DNA from: Turritopsis dohrnii
Lineage: Eukaryota > Cnidaria > Hydrozoa > Anthoathecata > Oceaniidae
Assembly: GCA_027922465.2 (NCBI GenBank)
Contig: BQMF02000138.1
Coordinates: forward strand, 186,001-250,000
Reading direction: 5' to 3'
DNA: 64,000 bases
Shown: piece by piece, positions 23,801 to 36,297 of the stretch
Position numbering within the stretch: the first letter of the stretch is position 1
How the letters are laid out: each line of letters opens with the position of its first letter
Notes under the pieces: generated by a model
Database searches by the model: none
The model's input: the letters and a program-made list of their open reading frames with translations, nothing else
Told to the model about the DNA's origin: nothing
Made by a program: the position numbers and the translations under genes

Positions 23801-25996
23801 TCGGTCCTTGAAATCACCTTCACCTTTCATGGAATGGAGAGACCAGTTTTTCTGGGTCAGCCGCGTAACCCTCATAAAAACGAATCTAATTCACGAAAAA
23901 CACAATCCCCGAGAAATGTAATTGAAGAAAATGCTATGCATAATTACCTAGACATATCAGCCTTTCGTTTCTCACCAATTCGTTCGAAACCAATTTCGTC
24001 GGCTTCCGTTTTTATTCGGTCGCGTTCGCCGTGTTCTGCCGAGTACGGATGCGGTGATCGTTTCGATAAGTTGGAGCACTGAATAAGTTCTTGCTGCAGA
24101 AGAGGCAGATTCGTCTGGGAAAAAACAAATTCCATTACAAAATAACCGGGTTCGAAAACTTGGATAGATCCCTCAATGTCATTTGAAACTCACCTTTAAA
24201 AACGGAATAACAAACGGGCGAAGCGGGAAATTTGTTGCATCTTGAAGTTGTTGATGAAAGTCTTCTACTGTTATGGCGTTATTCTGCAGTAACAATAACA
24301 CTTGTTCAGTCACAAACCAATACAAAAAACAACAATTTACAAATATTTTCTTCCTGTAAGACTTTCGAACAAACATATCGACTTTGCTCCAAGGTATAAT
24401 TGCAAAATATCCGAAACTTACAACTAGGCTGACGATTAGAGCCCTCACGCGTTCTCCAATCTCTGGGGAAATGTCCGATCCAAACTGTTGCAGGGTAGTC
24501 AGGAAGCGTTTGAGCTTACTCAACTGTCGAGCACCACAAGTAGGAGGTAACTGCATTCCTATAAAACCAACACAAAATAAAATTACGAAAACCATCTAGA
24601 AATTAATCATGTAGATTTTAACATCATAAACAAGTCAACATCATACCATTCAACAAGCCAGGAGATACAGGCTGATCAGGGCTTGCCGGGTGGTAGCCGT
24701 TTAAATTCGCACTGGCGTTTGTTGACGATCGTCCATCAATAAGTTGTGATGACGTTGTAGATATATGCAAATGACCTGGTGACGAGACGATTGGAACCTC
24801 TCCTGCTACAGGGACAGGCGAATCTGGCATCTTTAAATCTCTACGCTCTAAAAAGAATTTTTAAAAAAAAAAAAATAAAAAATACAAGAACAGGAATATA
24901 CATATATGTATGAAATAAATAAATCCTAAAAATACGTATACTAGAGTAAAGATAACACCAAAACAAAATAAAGTCTGGAAGTAGCATCATTATGTGAAGT
25001 AATCGTTTACCGTAATAACTCATGAGAGCTGTTTATGTGCTTTCGATGAGACAGCTACTGCTGTTACATGCAACATTGACTTGCATAATTTTTTTTTTTT
25101 TACATTAGTTCAACCATCCATCGACCGATGATAAGTAACATGAAATATTTATCACGAAGAAACATGACGTGAATAATTTAATATCTATTGATAATTTATA
25201 ACGATTAGGAGAAAATGATATCAACAAGAATTTATTTTAAACACGGAAAAAAAATATTCATATATTTATACATATACATATATATACGAATAAATGCTTT
25301 TTTCCAAAAAAAACCCAAAAAAAACCTTAAAAAATTCCGTTACAAATATTGAGACATTTTTAACAAGTATTCATGATAGACTGCCTGTTTTTCACACTGT
25401 ACTGTCAACGAGGAATTCATTATTACATTATATATTTATCTTTCTTGTTTTTTTTTTATAACGTTTCTTCACGTGGATCAAAAGAATGGGAAAAAAAACT
25501 GTAATTCTTAAAACTTTTTACGTTCAGAAAGAAGAAGTTCATTTAGTAGTCAAAGAATAAGGAACAAATGTTTTCTTTTGTCGTTCTGTAATCTTCGTTT
25601 CATCACAGGTGAAAATCGAAACCTTATTTTGAGTATTTCAAAAAAAAATTTCATCTGCTCCATTTTTCATGCGACGTGATATAAGCAGGAGGTGGAATTG
25701 AAAAGTAGCTTGATCATTCGAAAACGTTTTTTGTCGTTTTTTTTCAGACAGTTTAAGGAAACACGCCGTATAATAGTGAAGACGATGGAACAACAAAAGT
25801 CAAAATAAAAACCAAGCAGTTTCAACACAATCAACGTTCCCTTCAACTAATTTTAGGGGTATATATAAGACCATTGAACTAATAACAGTATAGCTAGGGG
25901 GGAAAATGAGTAAAAAGAAGTGAAGGGGGAAAAGATGATGAAGAAGAAGAGATGTGAAGCATACTCACCTTTTCCACTGGTCGTCTCAACAATCAT
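20543..25996 (-). CDS. RUNX1T1/CBFA2T-like: MTG/ETO/Nervy transcriptional corepressor (NHR1-NHR4), complete
   Basis: MTG proteins bridge DNA-bound factors to NCoR/SMRT and histone deacetylases in the nucleus. Exons (minus): alternative first exons 25996-25969 or 25023-25011, then 24847-24647, 24558-24422, 24283-24194, 24114-23948, 22637-22582, 22451-22360, 22208-22061, 21438-21191 and 20848-20543. Phases agree throughout and total 485 or 490 residues. NHR1/TAFH carries [20 protein letters not shown] and [16 protein letters not shown]2 (tetramerisation) carries [18 protein letters not shown]3 is a Glu/Lys/Ala helix with [22 protein letters not shown]4 is a MYND finger, [15 protein letters not shown] then [13 protein letters not shown]. 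The exon at 24847 also contains MPDSPV, a start used in vertebrate isoforms. Shorter than human RUNX1T1 because the linkers are compact. Identification is secure. Confidence 0.95.
20857..20921. repeat. (ATCA)n microsatellite beside the MYND exon acceptor
   Basis: About 16 ATCA units with one AATT interruption, ending nine bases from the last-exon boundary at 20848. On the transcribed minus strand it reads (TGAT)n immediately before CCTCTTAG, filling the branch-point and pyrimidine-tract region of the MTG-family last intron. Confidence 0.9.
22650..22949 (-). mobile_element. tRNA-derived SINE in an MTG-family intron
   Basis: Reading the minus strand from 22949, GGCGCCGTAGTATAGTGGTT gives a strong A box (TAGTATAGTGGTT), and GTTCAATGTCC about 45 bases later resembles a B box. 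The body ends in an AT-rich AATAATAAATAATAAATAA tail at about 22650. It sits between exons 23948 and 22637. Confidence 0.65.
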
Positions 25997-27218
25997 GAAA
26001 GAAACACTCGCACACTTCTTATTATAATATCTACCTTTCTATAACAGTCTTCCATATGCTCGATTCCATTAAACTCAATATGATGAAGCATAATACATAA
26101 TGCCCAAAAAAACCAATACACTCACTTTGAGCATAACAACCTCAACTAACAATTCATAACAGCAGACAACAACATAAAAATCTTGCTTCGACTTCTCAAC
26201 AACGAAAGGCGAAGTTAAGCGTAAAGACGTTATAATATATTGAACAAAGTCAAGTATCTTAATGTAAAAATTACTGCAGACTTGACCGGAATGATCATTC
26301 TGTACTGATGTACAGAAGCAAGGCTATTAAGAAAAAAACACCCGCTAATTTGATGTACTGAAATGCTGAAGAGCTTTTAGTGTATGCTTCATTTAACATT
26401 CTGAAAATAACACACTTGTGCGACTGAATGATATCTGGGACGGATGATGAAGAGACAAACAACAGCTTTCGGAAGAGACCGGTCATTTTCCAGAAACACA
26501 ACAGTTGCTCGAATTTTTCATATGAAAAAAAAAGGGGGCACACAGAACAAAAAAAGGATGAGAAAAGTTAAGATATTAATTACACTTTTGAGCATGGATT
26601 AATAGATCAGCTTAAATCCAAAATAGAAAAAACGGAATCAGTCTTCATAACATCCAAATTGATGCAAGGCCGGTTGTTTTACCTTTCAATCTATTCGTGG
26701 TACCGGTGGGGAATATACAGGGAAACTCTGGTACTATCCAATTATAATCGAGATCGATCAATCCACAAAAAATTGGGTACTGTAGACTGAAAGGCTTTAA
26801 AGTGGGAGTGATTTTAAAATAAGTTTAGTCGCAAAGGTCTTTCTTATGAAACATGGCAACGTCAGCATCGGTCAGCAATTTCAAGACTACAGACAGAGCG
26901 ATCACTTTCTGTTCTTGGTGACTATTCCGCCGTTCTTTGAGTTTAAAAGACACAAATGGAAACCACGAAGGACGACCAAAAAAAATTACGGGATAAAATT
27001 TTTCGGATTTTTCACCATAAAGACAACATGCCAGTGGAGAAAAAGAATGTTCATTTTGAAGCATGAAAATTTAAAACAAAAATCTGGTCGTTGATGTTGC
27101 AGATGCGACAAAAATATCACGGGCCATGCAAAGAAGAATAAAAACTTTGATCAGATCAACTAATGGGTCAAAAAAAAAATTCAATTCGTTATCAATTTTA
27201 AATTCCCACGCAGAAAAC
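25997..27218. other. Upstream flank of the MTG-family gene, no gene seen
   Basis: It probably includes the 5' UTR and promoter of the distal first exon at 25996. Short frames on both strands (for example 26295-26543 minus) have no recognisable domain or convincing splice context. Confidence 0.3.
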
Positions 27219-27532
27219 CGACTGATAGCCTTGTGAAAGAGTGCTCGCTTCCTGTTCGGGAGGTCGCGGGTTCAATCCACGACCGAGTCATGTCAGTGAC
27301 TATTACAGTGTGAACCACTCCTCTTTGGTTAGCGCTGGAGTAGGAATGATGTTTAGAATGTTAAGAATGGTTGTCCAGCTGAGCGGCTGCTGTTAATACA
27401 GCGTCCGTAGCCCAAATGGGGGCTTTAAATGCTCTAGGACCTCCTTCGCAGGACCTTCATTGATAGCAGAACTGAAGAGGTTATCCTGTGTAAGCATTCG
27501 TAAATAGAATAGAATACAATAGAAATAAAACA
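27219..27532 (+). mobile_element. tRNA-derived SINE
   Basis: GATAGCCTTGTGAAAGAGTG is A-box-like. GGGTTCAATCC at 27268-27278 is a good B box, with stem-like AGGTCGCGGG..CCACGACC around it. A 220-bp unrelated body and a tail of AATAGA-like repeats end near 27532. The body differs from the SINE at 6783. Confidence 0.6.
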
Positions 27533-27768
27533 TATATGATATGATATATCACTGATAAGTAACCGAAAGGTGTCAGAGTGAGTTCGGAACTTTTACTGAA
27601 AAAGATCTTCAGTGACTTTTTATAGCTATACTTTAATCTCATTAGTTACATTAGGGTGCTTTATTTAACAAGTAAAATGCGTTTTTCGAAAGCCTCCGAG
27701 TCGTTTTAAGGGCTTCTAGAACTCGTCCAACCATGGTGGGCGACAATGTTTTAGGAAATACTACACTT

Positions 27769-27802
<34 letters not shown>

Positions 27803-30800
27803 TGAAACCACAAACCGTGGCCCATGTCTGGCCGCCATTACAATTGTACATCAAACTTCCTCATAGAAAGTATTGAATTTAGTTCATAAAATCTCAGTCG
27901 ATCTAAACCGCTACCCTTATAAAAATCGCTCCATGAAACAGTAGCACGAATTTGAAATAACCTCTTTCAGCCTCGTGCGTGCAGGAGGAAGGAAACTACA
28001 GCCATTTTGAAAAGTTGTAAAGAAAAATTAATCCGTTTCTATCGCACATTTATCAAATCGTTGTTATGGCAACTTTCGAATAAGAATATCGATGTTGGCG
28101 AAAGTTCAAGTAGCGAAGGTTCCATAAGAAAACGAACTTCATTTGTGTTGGAAGAAAGAGAAGATGAACAGAACAAGAAATATGTTTTTGTTGAAAATTG
28201 TTGGAGGGCCTCGAAGCGCAAGTTAGATTACAAACGCTTCAAGATAACACCCGAGGATAAGTGAACATTGCCGAAAAGAATGTTGCCGCCAATGAACTGT
28301 TTGATAAGCTTATTCCGGATAACGAGGTGAAATAAGCTGTTATAGTCGCTCCCTTTGTCCTTCCAATATTAAAGAAGTCATGAAATTGGATGATTTCCTT
28401 GAAGATATTCTCCGAGAGGAACAAAAGAAAACACAAGGACTGAACATGGAGGTTCGTGTTAGAGAAGACACAAAAGAAAATACTCAATGAGAATGGATGG
28501 ATTTTGATAATACGAAAGATGGTAGAAATCAAAAAGAAGTCCCATCGATAGAGGAATTGCAACATTTGCTTCGACATTGACAAATTTTGAACACAATCTT
28601 AGGAAACAAAAATAAAACTGAATCAATCATCACTAGAGGTGCAGTGGTTGGAAAATTTAAAAGTACAATGGAAGAAGCCTGCTACAGTCTCAATCACAAA
28701 TTCTTGCTTCAGAGGGTGCTTTACAGAAGATGTGGGGTTATTTTGTAATAATAAAAAGAAGGAACAGGTGGCAAATGCACTCTGGAGGAAAAAGGGCTTT
28801 TATATCATCTGGAACTCTTGTCAATAAAATTATTGATATTTTCCCTAGTGGGCAAAATCATAGAAAAGTCACTGTGATGAAGAGCATTCTTATTGAAATA
28901 GTGTGTACATTTCTACAGAAATGCACTTCTTCACAGTGAATTTTCAACAAATTTGTTCACTGGATAACTGTGGCAAATCACTCAAATTAATGTCTTTCCA
29001 CATGGTATTCAAATATCGAAATTCTAATTGTCTTAAAAAATTTTCTTCAAGTGTACAAGGTTGCTTTGTCATATCTGTCAAAATGGAAGGAGTAACCTCT
29101 ATAGAAACGTGAAAAAGAGATTAAGCATCATAACTGATTAGGAATCTTGTGATCCTAAGAAAAGCTTGAGTGGAAACTTTTCCTAACGTTATTCATAACC
29201 CTTTACGGGAACCATTGGCCACCCTTGAAAAGATCTGTTTGCAAACCGCATGTCACATCAGGAACCAAAATATTATGCTTAAAAACACGATCTTTGCAAT
29301 CAAGGGATCGATGCAATGCAGCAAGATTGGTATCTTTCAAGTATACATTCCCATCATTTTCTGCACACAGTGATAAGGTTAATTCAAGTAGAAAAAGGAC
29401 ACGTAATGATACTAGTAGCACCAAGCCGGAAAGTCAAATTTGGTATCTATAGTTACAGGGGTTACAAGCAGGAAGGCCAATATTAAATCACCAAAATCAA
29501 TCAATCACCAAAGTCAACACATTTTGGCAATAAATTTCTTTGTTATTGGGACTGTAAGTTATTCACCACTCTACAAGATTCTGACAATATATCATTAAAA
29601 CTGTGAGTTACATTTGTAATGTCAGCAATTTCTCGCACAATCTTGTGGTGTCATGTTGACATGGAGACATGGATGTAAGCCAAAGGCCTTTCAACTCCCT
29701 GTTAATTATTTTTGTTCGATTGTAATCCAATTTAATGATGTCAACATTAAGAAGGGTTGTTATTTTGGAGTTGCGGGTGGACCCTCAAGCACCTGAAGTG
29801 CAATTTACATAATTTGTGGATAAAATCAAAGGAAAATCTAATACCTTAAAACCCAATCATGCTAGCATGTGTGCATAGGATGCATTAGCAAAAAATTACT
29901 GGCAGAAACATTTCAAAATATTTTTTATTCCTTTTATTGTTCACTATGGGCACCTTGTGCCCTCCCCTTTTTTCTCCATTTTATTTCATAAAACCTTTGT
30001 GGAACAAATTCTGCTACCTTAAATTGAAACAACCTCTGTTCAAAGCATTTCAAAATAAATTTTTTCCTAAAGTTTTTCCCTTCTCAAATACTTGAGACTT
30101 CCCCATGATAATGTTTCTGCTATATAGAGGATTTTTCCTACCAAGTTGCTTTACTTAAAATTTCTTCACCTGGGATGGAATGGGCAGTAAAAATAAATCT
30201 TTGTCAGTACCAGCCGTTTTCATTGTTTCTCTTAACGACCTAACTATGGTGTCACTTGAAGTCTTTTTTTATATACGACTGCTGCAGACACTGCTCAATC
30301 ACAAAATCCAACATGAAATGCTGAAGTGCCTGCAAATAGTAACATATAAGTATCCTGATGAAATATCATCAGAATTGATCAACTTCTCACCCATTTCACC
30401 AGCTAACCCACTTGTTCCAGGCCGATGAATAACTTGAAATTCCTTTCTTAGCCAATCTTTTGCTTTAATCAACTAGGTTTATTGATTTGTTTCCCACTAA
30501 TCAATGACAAGAACACAGTTACTTCAGCAGCAAGGTTACAGTATTATCATTTTTGCCAATAGTTATTAAGCTATTGTCTCAGAATTTGATTAGAAGTATG
30601 CAAGAAGAATGTTATCTACCAAAAAGGTTAAACAGGTACACACTACAACAAAAAACCCTAATAAAAACAAAAGATGTTTTTTTAAAGACCTTGTTGAAAC
30701 AGCTGTGTGTTATTAACAGGAAGTTGCAAGAACAACTATGATTATAGGAAATACCATTACAAAAAAACAAAGTTATGATAAGTAAACAGCATAACAATAA

Positions 30801-32097
30801 TTACCAACAAAAAGTACAGCCATAAATATTGTGAACTTTTAAGGAAACCGAAAAAGTGATAGTACGTAGGAGAGTTAATAACACAAAAACTAATATTGAT
30901 GCTTCTATTGTTCTTCCAACAAGGTCACATCCTTTGTTGATTTCTTCCCTGTATAAAATATTACTGAACAACCTTGGGCTACTAATCACTTGGTGTCTGA
31001 AGTGGTTATGGTGTCTGAAGTGGTTATGAAAACTAGCCAGACAACTAAAACATTAAGACAGCTTCTACTACTACACAATACAATACAACCATTGTAAACT
31101 TCTTAAAGTCTAACAATCACATAAAACAAACAGTTTATTGTTAAGAAAAAAGAGTTAAGTCTCAAATCTTCCCTGCACAAAAGTCTTCCAAAAAATGATA
31201 AATGGACTAACTTATTTGCAGTAACAGTGAAATGTTTTTGTAAGTACATTTTTGTATTTCACTTTTAGGGTCTTAGACAGATTTGCCACATTTCAGCAAT
31301 GACAAGGCAAAGATTTTTAAGATCAGTCAAGATCAATCTAGTAGGTTACAAGGAATCAGTTGCCACTAGGACAGATGTTAGCAGTTAAACAGATTTATAG
31401 AGACTGCTAGACTCTGTAGCATCTAAAACAGTGTCAATTCCTTTCATTAATGAAACCCCATTCAGCTGATGCATATTGCAAATGGTTTGATTTCCTTCAT
31501 CTACTCACAAACACTTTTATACAAGTAAGTGTTTAGGATTGAAATAGTGACTATTAGGAACATGATGCTTTTCACTGTATTGGGAAGTTGGTGTGTATGT
31601 CACCTTTCAGCTTGGGGTATTAGTGGACATTGTGTAAGACCTGATGTAGGACTACAGGGGAAAAGTAAAAAAATCAAGGCATTTCGGAAATTGAATGTCA
31701 TGTACTCGGTTGGGAAAATGATGTTACGTTATCAGTAAGACTTAACTAAAGCCCTGCATGTGTCCATAATGATTTCATAATTTTGACAATGTTGCTTTGA
31801 CCAAGGTGGGAAAGGGTGGTGTGGCACGTTCTTTGAACATCCGCCACACAATCTTGCCCATCACTTGCATTTATTGGAGTAAACAAAAAAATTTTTAGCA
31901 TAATTGCCTAGCAATGTAGTGATCGATCGGGATCACTGCATACGTTATTCCCCTAAAAAAACTGTCATTAGGATTGAGGTTGTACAAACCCTTATATAAG
32001 TATAATATGGCAGCCATATAGTCCGTAGGTAACAGTGATATGAGACTACTAGTGCTGCTAATGGCAAAAGATTTGTATGTGGTGTAAACTTTACTCT
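27533..32097. other. Repeat-rich region without a convincing gene
   Basis: It contains a 29-base poly-C tract at 27771-27799, a MITE copy at about 28847-28975 and many short frames without domains. The only coding-like part is the decayed stretch at 28007-28800, listed separately. No exon chain could be built here on either strand. Confidence 0.35.
28007..28800 (+). pseudogene. Decayed Lys/Glu-rich coding remnant of unknown family
   Basis: An 85-codon frame (28007-28264, with basic KRKLDYKRFK near its end) is followed in shifting frames by coding-like pieces such as LDDFLEDILREEQKKTQ, VPSIEELQHLLRH and MEEACYSLNHKFLLQRVLYR, separated by stops. The charged helical character and lack of introns suggest a retrocopy or a mobile-element gene that has lost its frame. 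I do not recognise the family. Confidence 0.3.
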
Positions 32098-33216
32098 CAG
32101 GGGTTGACAAATTTCTACAGCATTTGTACGTTGACATACAAAATATATTTTTTTCACTTATGGCAAAAAATTTTTAACGTACATATTTCAAATCAAAATT
32201 AGTACGTCTTATAAAAATACATTAATGCAACAAAAAGTTTATTATCATTGTTTTATTATTCAGTTTTACGTTCTTTGTTTCGCTTTTGTAGAATTTCAAC
32301 TATTTTATCGACAGGTTGAAAAAGTTTGATTTTACGGTGGTAATTAGTTGGTGTAAATAGGGTCTAATTGTAAAACACCAGCAAATTAATTTATTAAAAG
32401 ACAAAAGAATTATACATGCCGTGAGCTGTGTTAACATATGTTTTTTTATAAGAGCTTGAAAAAACAGAAGAAAAAAATGTAGAAAAAAAACATGCGTTTC
32501 TTCAAAAAAATAATGTTTTTAATTATAATTTCATGAAACGAAAAATGAATTCGAACAAATAACTGCCTATGGGAATAAGAAGGTTTGAACTGAGCTAACA
32601 AGAATAACATGTCTATTTTCAAGTACTTTTTCTTCAAATTTTGATATTGATATCACTGATTAAATATTTTATATATATATTTTTATTTTATCATCGCCCC
32701 TATTTAATGCACCAGTTGTTCCTGTTTTTTTAGTAACAAACAAATGCAGGTTGAGCTGCTTTGCCATGAGGATGATTTGTTTTTCATTTGATTTCACAAA
32801 CACGTTTTATCAATTATACAATGTCCCGAAAGAATGAGCTAAAGTAACGATAATATAATGATAATGCTTTTTGTCATGATTTTTTGTAACGGCGAAGAGC
32901 AAACAATTTTCTTTGCAATACATTAACATCTACTTTGTTCGATGAATTCATTGAATATTGTTAGGAGTAATGTAATGATATCCAGGAAGATACTCTTCTT
33001 CCAGTGTACTGAAAGGAAATGTCATTCATTTTATTCCCGTACAAAACAAGTAAAAACTAATGTACGCGACCTAATATTTTATAAAATTCATGTACAAAAT
33101 AATGGCTTGTTGGCGTTCGTGCACAAACAAGTAATGTTTTTTCATCGTACGTTGACATAGAAAAAGTCCTAATATTTGTACGTCACGTACGCACATATAC
33201 GATTTGTCAACCCCTG
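32098..33216. mobile_element. Non-autonomous DNA transposon (1.1 kb), hAT-like ends
   Basis: The left end CAGGGGTTGACAAAT is matched by ATTTGTCAACCCCTG on the right, a 15-bp perfect terminal inverted repeat, with a 5-bp direct duplication ACTCT on both sides (32093-32097 and 33217-33221). TTGTACGT and ACGTACAA-type motifs recur near both ends. The interior has no transposase-like frame. CAGGGG termini with 5-bp duplications would fit the hAT5 type, but this is a guess. Confidence 0.65.
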
Positions 33217-36200
33217 ACTCTGGCAGGAATTCATGCAGAAATAATTGCCCTTGATATTAGATTTATAATTAAAATTTATATATAGACTTATATTACATTT
33301 CTTCAAATGAGAAACTTTTGGCTAGATAACGCAAGTGTAGACAACACACTAAGCAACATATAAAAGTGTTTTTGTGATTACAAGACAAGAAACAGTAATG
33401 TAACTGATAACGATAGGTATTTTAAGTAAGCCAACTCAGTAGCAGGAATTATACGAAAACAAAAATGTGTGCCTTAACCATTGATTATGAAAATTTTGTG
33501 GCTTTAACTTCCTTTGAAACTAGCTAGCTATCATAACACAGACAATATTGGCCATAATTACTTCCAATACCTTTAGTCTGACTGCTATTCAATTCAGTTT
33601 TAAACAGCCAAGTGTCTTTTTATGAGAAAATAACATTATACGATACAAATTGTGAAAACATGGATAGGGATAAAAAAAAGGAAAAATAAACACGTTAAGG
33701 TACTGAAACGCTGTTGTAAAATGGAAGACTTCGACAAATTTTTTACAAAATAAACGAAAAAAAGAAAATTATAACGTTACAAAGAAAGGATAGGTATACC
33801 TTTTAGTCTTGATTTTCTGATCTTTCAGGGGGAATGAATGGTGATCTTGGCTTCTTGTCTTTTCTAATCGGGTAGGATATCGGGTAAATTTGTTCTGCGG
33901 GGAAAATCATTGTTTTGCTTTGTGTAAAGCCTGGTTCTCACTAGAGGTGAGATACGATATAGAGTGACATCACACCTGATATAAAGTGAAATGCTCGTCA
34001 AAGGATCGAGCAAATAGTTAAAACGATTATTTTCTGTCTGGTATTATAAACTTATAAACTTATAAACTTATAAACTTGTCCAGAATGGCGAGTAGGTTGA
34101 GTTCTCTTATGTGGAGAAAACATATAATGGATTTACTGTTATTGTGTGGATCTATTCTTTAAACGCGTTGCGATGGATTACAAATTTACAAAAGCAATGG
34201 TGTGTTATGGTTAGAGATGATTGTCATCGAGTGCGGCCAATTTGTTGAAAAAACACTGCGGAAGAGTGCAGCATTTATGAAGATTTTACCCACTATATAT
34301 GGGCTGATCATATGGAGTTTTTTATCCCAACAGGGCGAGATGAAAATTGTATATAAAAAGTTATTTAAATGCACACGCGTGAAATATTATCCCGTCCCGA
34401 CTAGACGAGATAATTGTAATCATATGGAAAAAAACTCACCTCGTTTAAACGAGATCCCGGCACAAATAAACGAGATCTCGCTTGGCGCCGGGACAGGGTG
34501 ATTTTTTTATTTTTCATATGATCAGAAAACTAAATACAGTGAGAATTACATAAGAACTAGGATCTCGTCAAAACGTCTCGTCTCGCTCCTGCGCAATAAC
34601 CGGCAGCTGCCGGGGGATAAAAAGCTCCATATATGATCAGCTCTTATATGTATCATCGACTGCAGCCCGTGTTTGAATCTGAATGATAGCTCAGAGATAT
34701 AAAAAAACCCCGGAGTTATGCATGCATATCCCGAAACTCCACTCTGCTTTAAAATCTACTTTAAACGCAAAGTATTGGGGCCTACGGAGCAACAGTATCG
34801 ACTGACTCGATGGAAGTTCAAGGAGGCAAAACCCTCAGTTACTGGTGGAAAAACCGCCGAGGGCGCTGTAAAAAACAGGAAACGTTTTGAAACGTTTTGA
34901 TGATAGTGTGGAGAATCCTCTAAAACTTTTCAAAAATTCTTCTCCTCAAAATCGAGAAGCTTGACTTTCCTACAGTTCAAATCTAAATATTATTATTAGT
35001 ACTGTTTGAACTCGTATTTATATCCACTGAATTTCAAAAATTTTTAGTCTTCCCAATCAAGTTTTTGACTCAATGATTAGACCGATCTGAACTAACACAA
35101 TCATTCACCCACAATCGAGAGTATTTAATCTAAAATATAGATTAGTGGAAACAGGGCCATATAAATATTAACAATAGTTGGTGTATTTCCATAATAATAA
35201 ACATTCTATTATGTACTTTTCTCAGAGAGTAAAGCAAAAGGATGCCAAGGTGTTACAGTAAATTTACCATATGCACAAAAGTATTTTCACAATCACAAAA
35301 ACAAGATGGCTATCTATAGTAATATACACCTGCACGAACTTCATGCTGTCTACCAGATAAAATAACAAATAAAAAACAGAGCAAGGTTGTCGCAGCTGCT
35401 ACTTACTCAAATCTTGGCAATGTGAAAAAAACCAAACAACGTATGCTGAAACAATATTTATTTCTATAATATCGTTCCAATAGTTTTATTATTATCAAAG
35501 ATTTACTATCATCTAGTATTAGTTCAGCCTCAACTTCTAAAGCAGTTGAAACGTTCACATATAAATATAGCAGTTACGCGGTATAATTACACCTGCTCTC
35601 ATCTATTGATTGGGGGGCGGGATATCGAAACTTGCTTATCGTCAGCTGAGTAAATCCACCCAGTGGCCAAAATCGTTGAAAAGTCACTGCGACGAGGAGC
35701 AGTTTTATTGAAATAATGTGTATATTTCTATAGAAATGCACTCCTTTGCAGCGACTTTTCAACAAATTTATTACCCACTGGGAAGTTACTTATCAAATAA
35801 ACTGACATTAACCCGATCGGAGAATTTTCCCAATAGGTACATGTCTGTCCATATGGAAAAACAATTCATTCTGTATTCCGAGAAGTAGAAGCTGGCCTTA
35901 TGAAACCTTCATAAAAACGAACTTGAAGGTTGATGGTTCAAGGATTTCAAATACTTTCTTACTTAGACCAACAACCTCGTACCCAGGGTATATCTAAAAG
36001 GCAAGAAACCCTGGATACGAGGTTGTTAGAACACAACGAACGGAGGGCGGTCACCTCGGGCGGGTGCTTGATATAAACTGGGTGCTTGAGGAAAATAAAA
36101 ACAACATAATGCTAAAATAGAAAGACATAAAGTCTTAAAAAAATATTTCAATATAATTGAGAATATGAGCGAAGATATCTACAATGAACTAATATCTAAC

Positions 36201-36297
36201 ATCTTGTTTCTTTGAACTGAATTGTTTCAATGTTTTCAGGCATTCAGATCTTACTCTAAATGCTGACTTCTTTCAAACCTTCTATTTCCAGAATTGG
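33217..36297. other. Repeat-rich region without a supported gene
   Basis: It contains a partial MITE copy (about 34222-34297), an inverted-repeat element at about 34298-34650 with GCTGATCATATGGAG arms and internal ACGAGATC blocks, a MITE at 35661-35779, and a 54-bp palindrome (CAACCTCGTACCCAGGGT and its inverse) at 35972-36027. Other sequence is AT-rich and unassigned. Confidence 0.45.
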
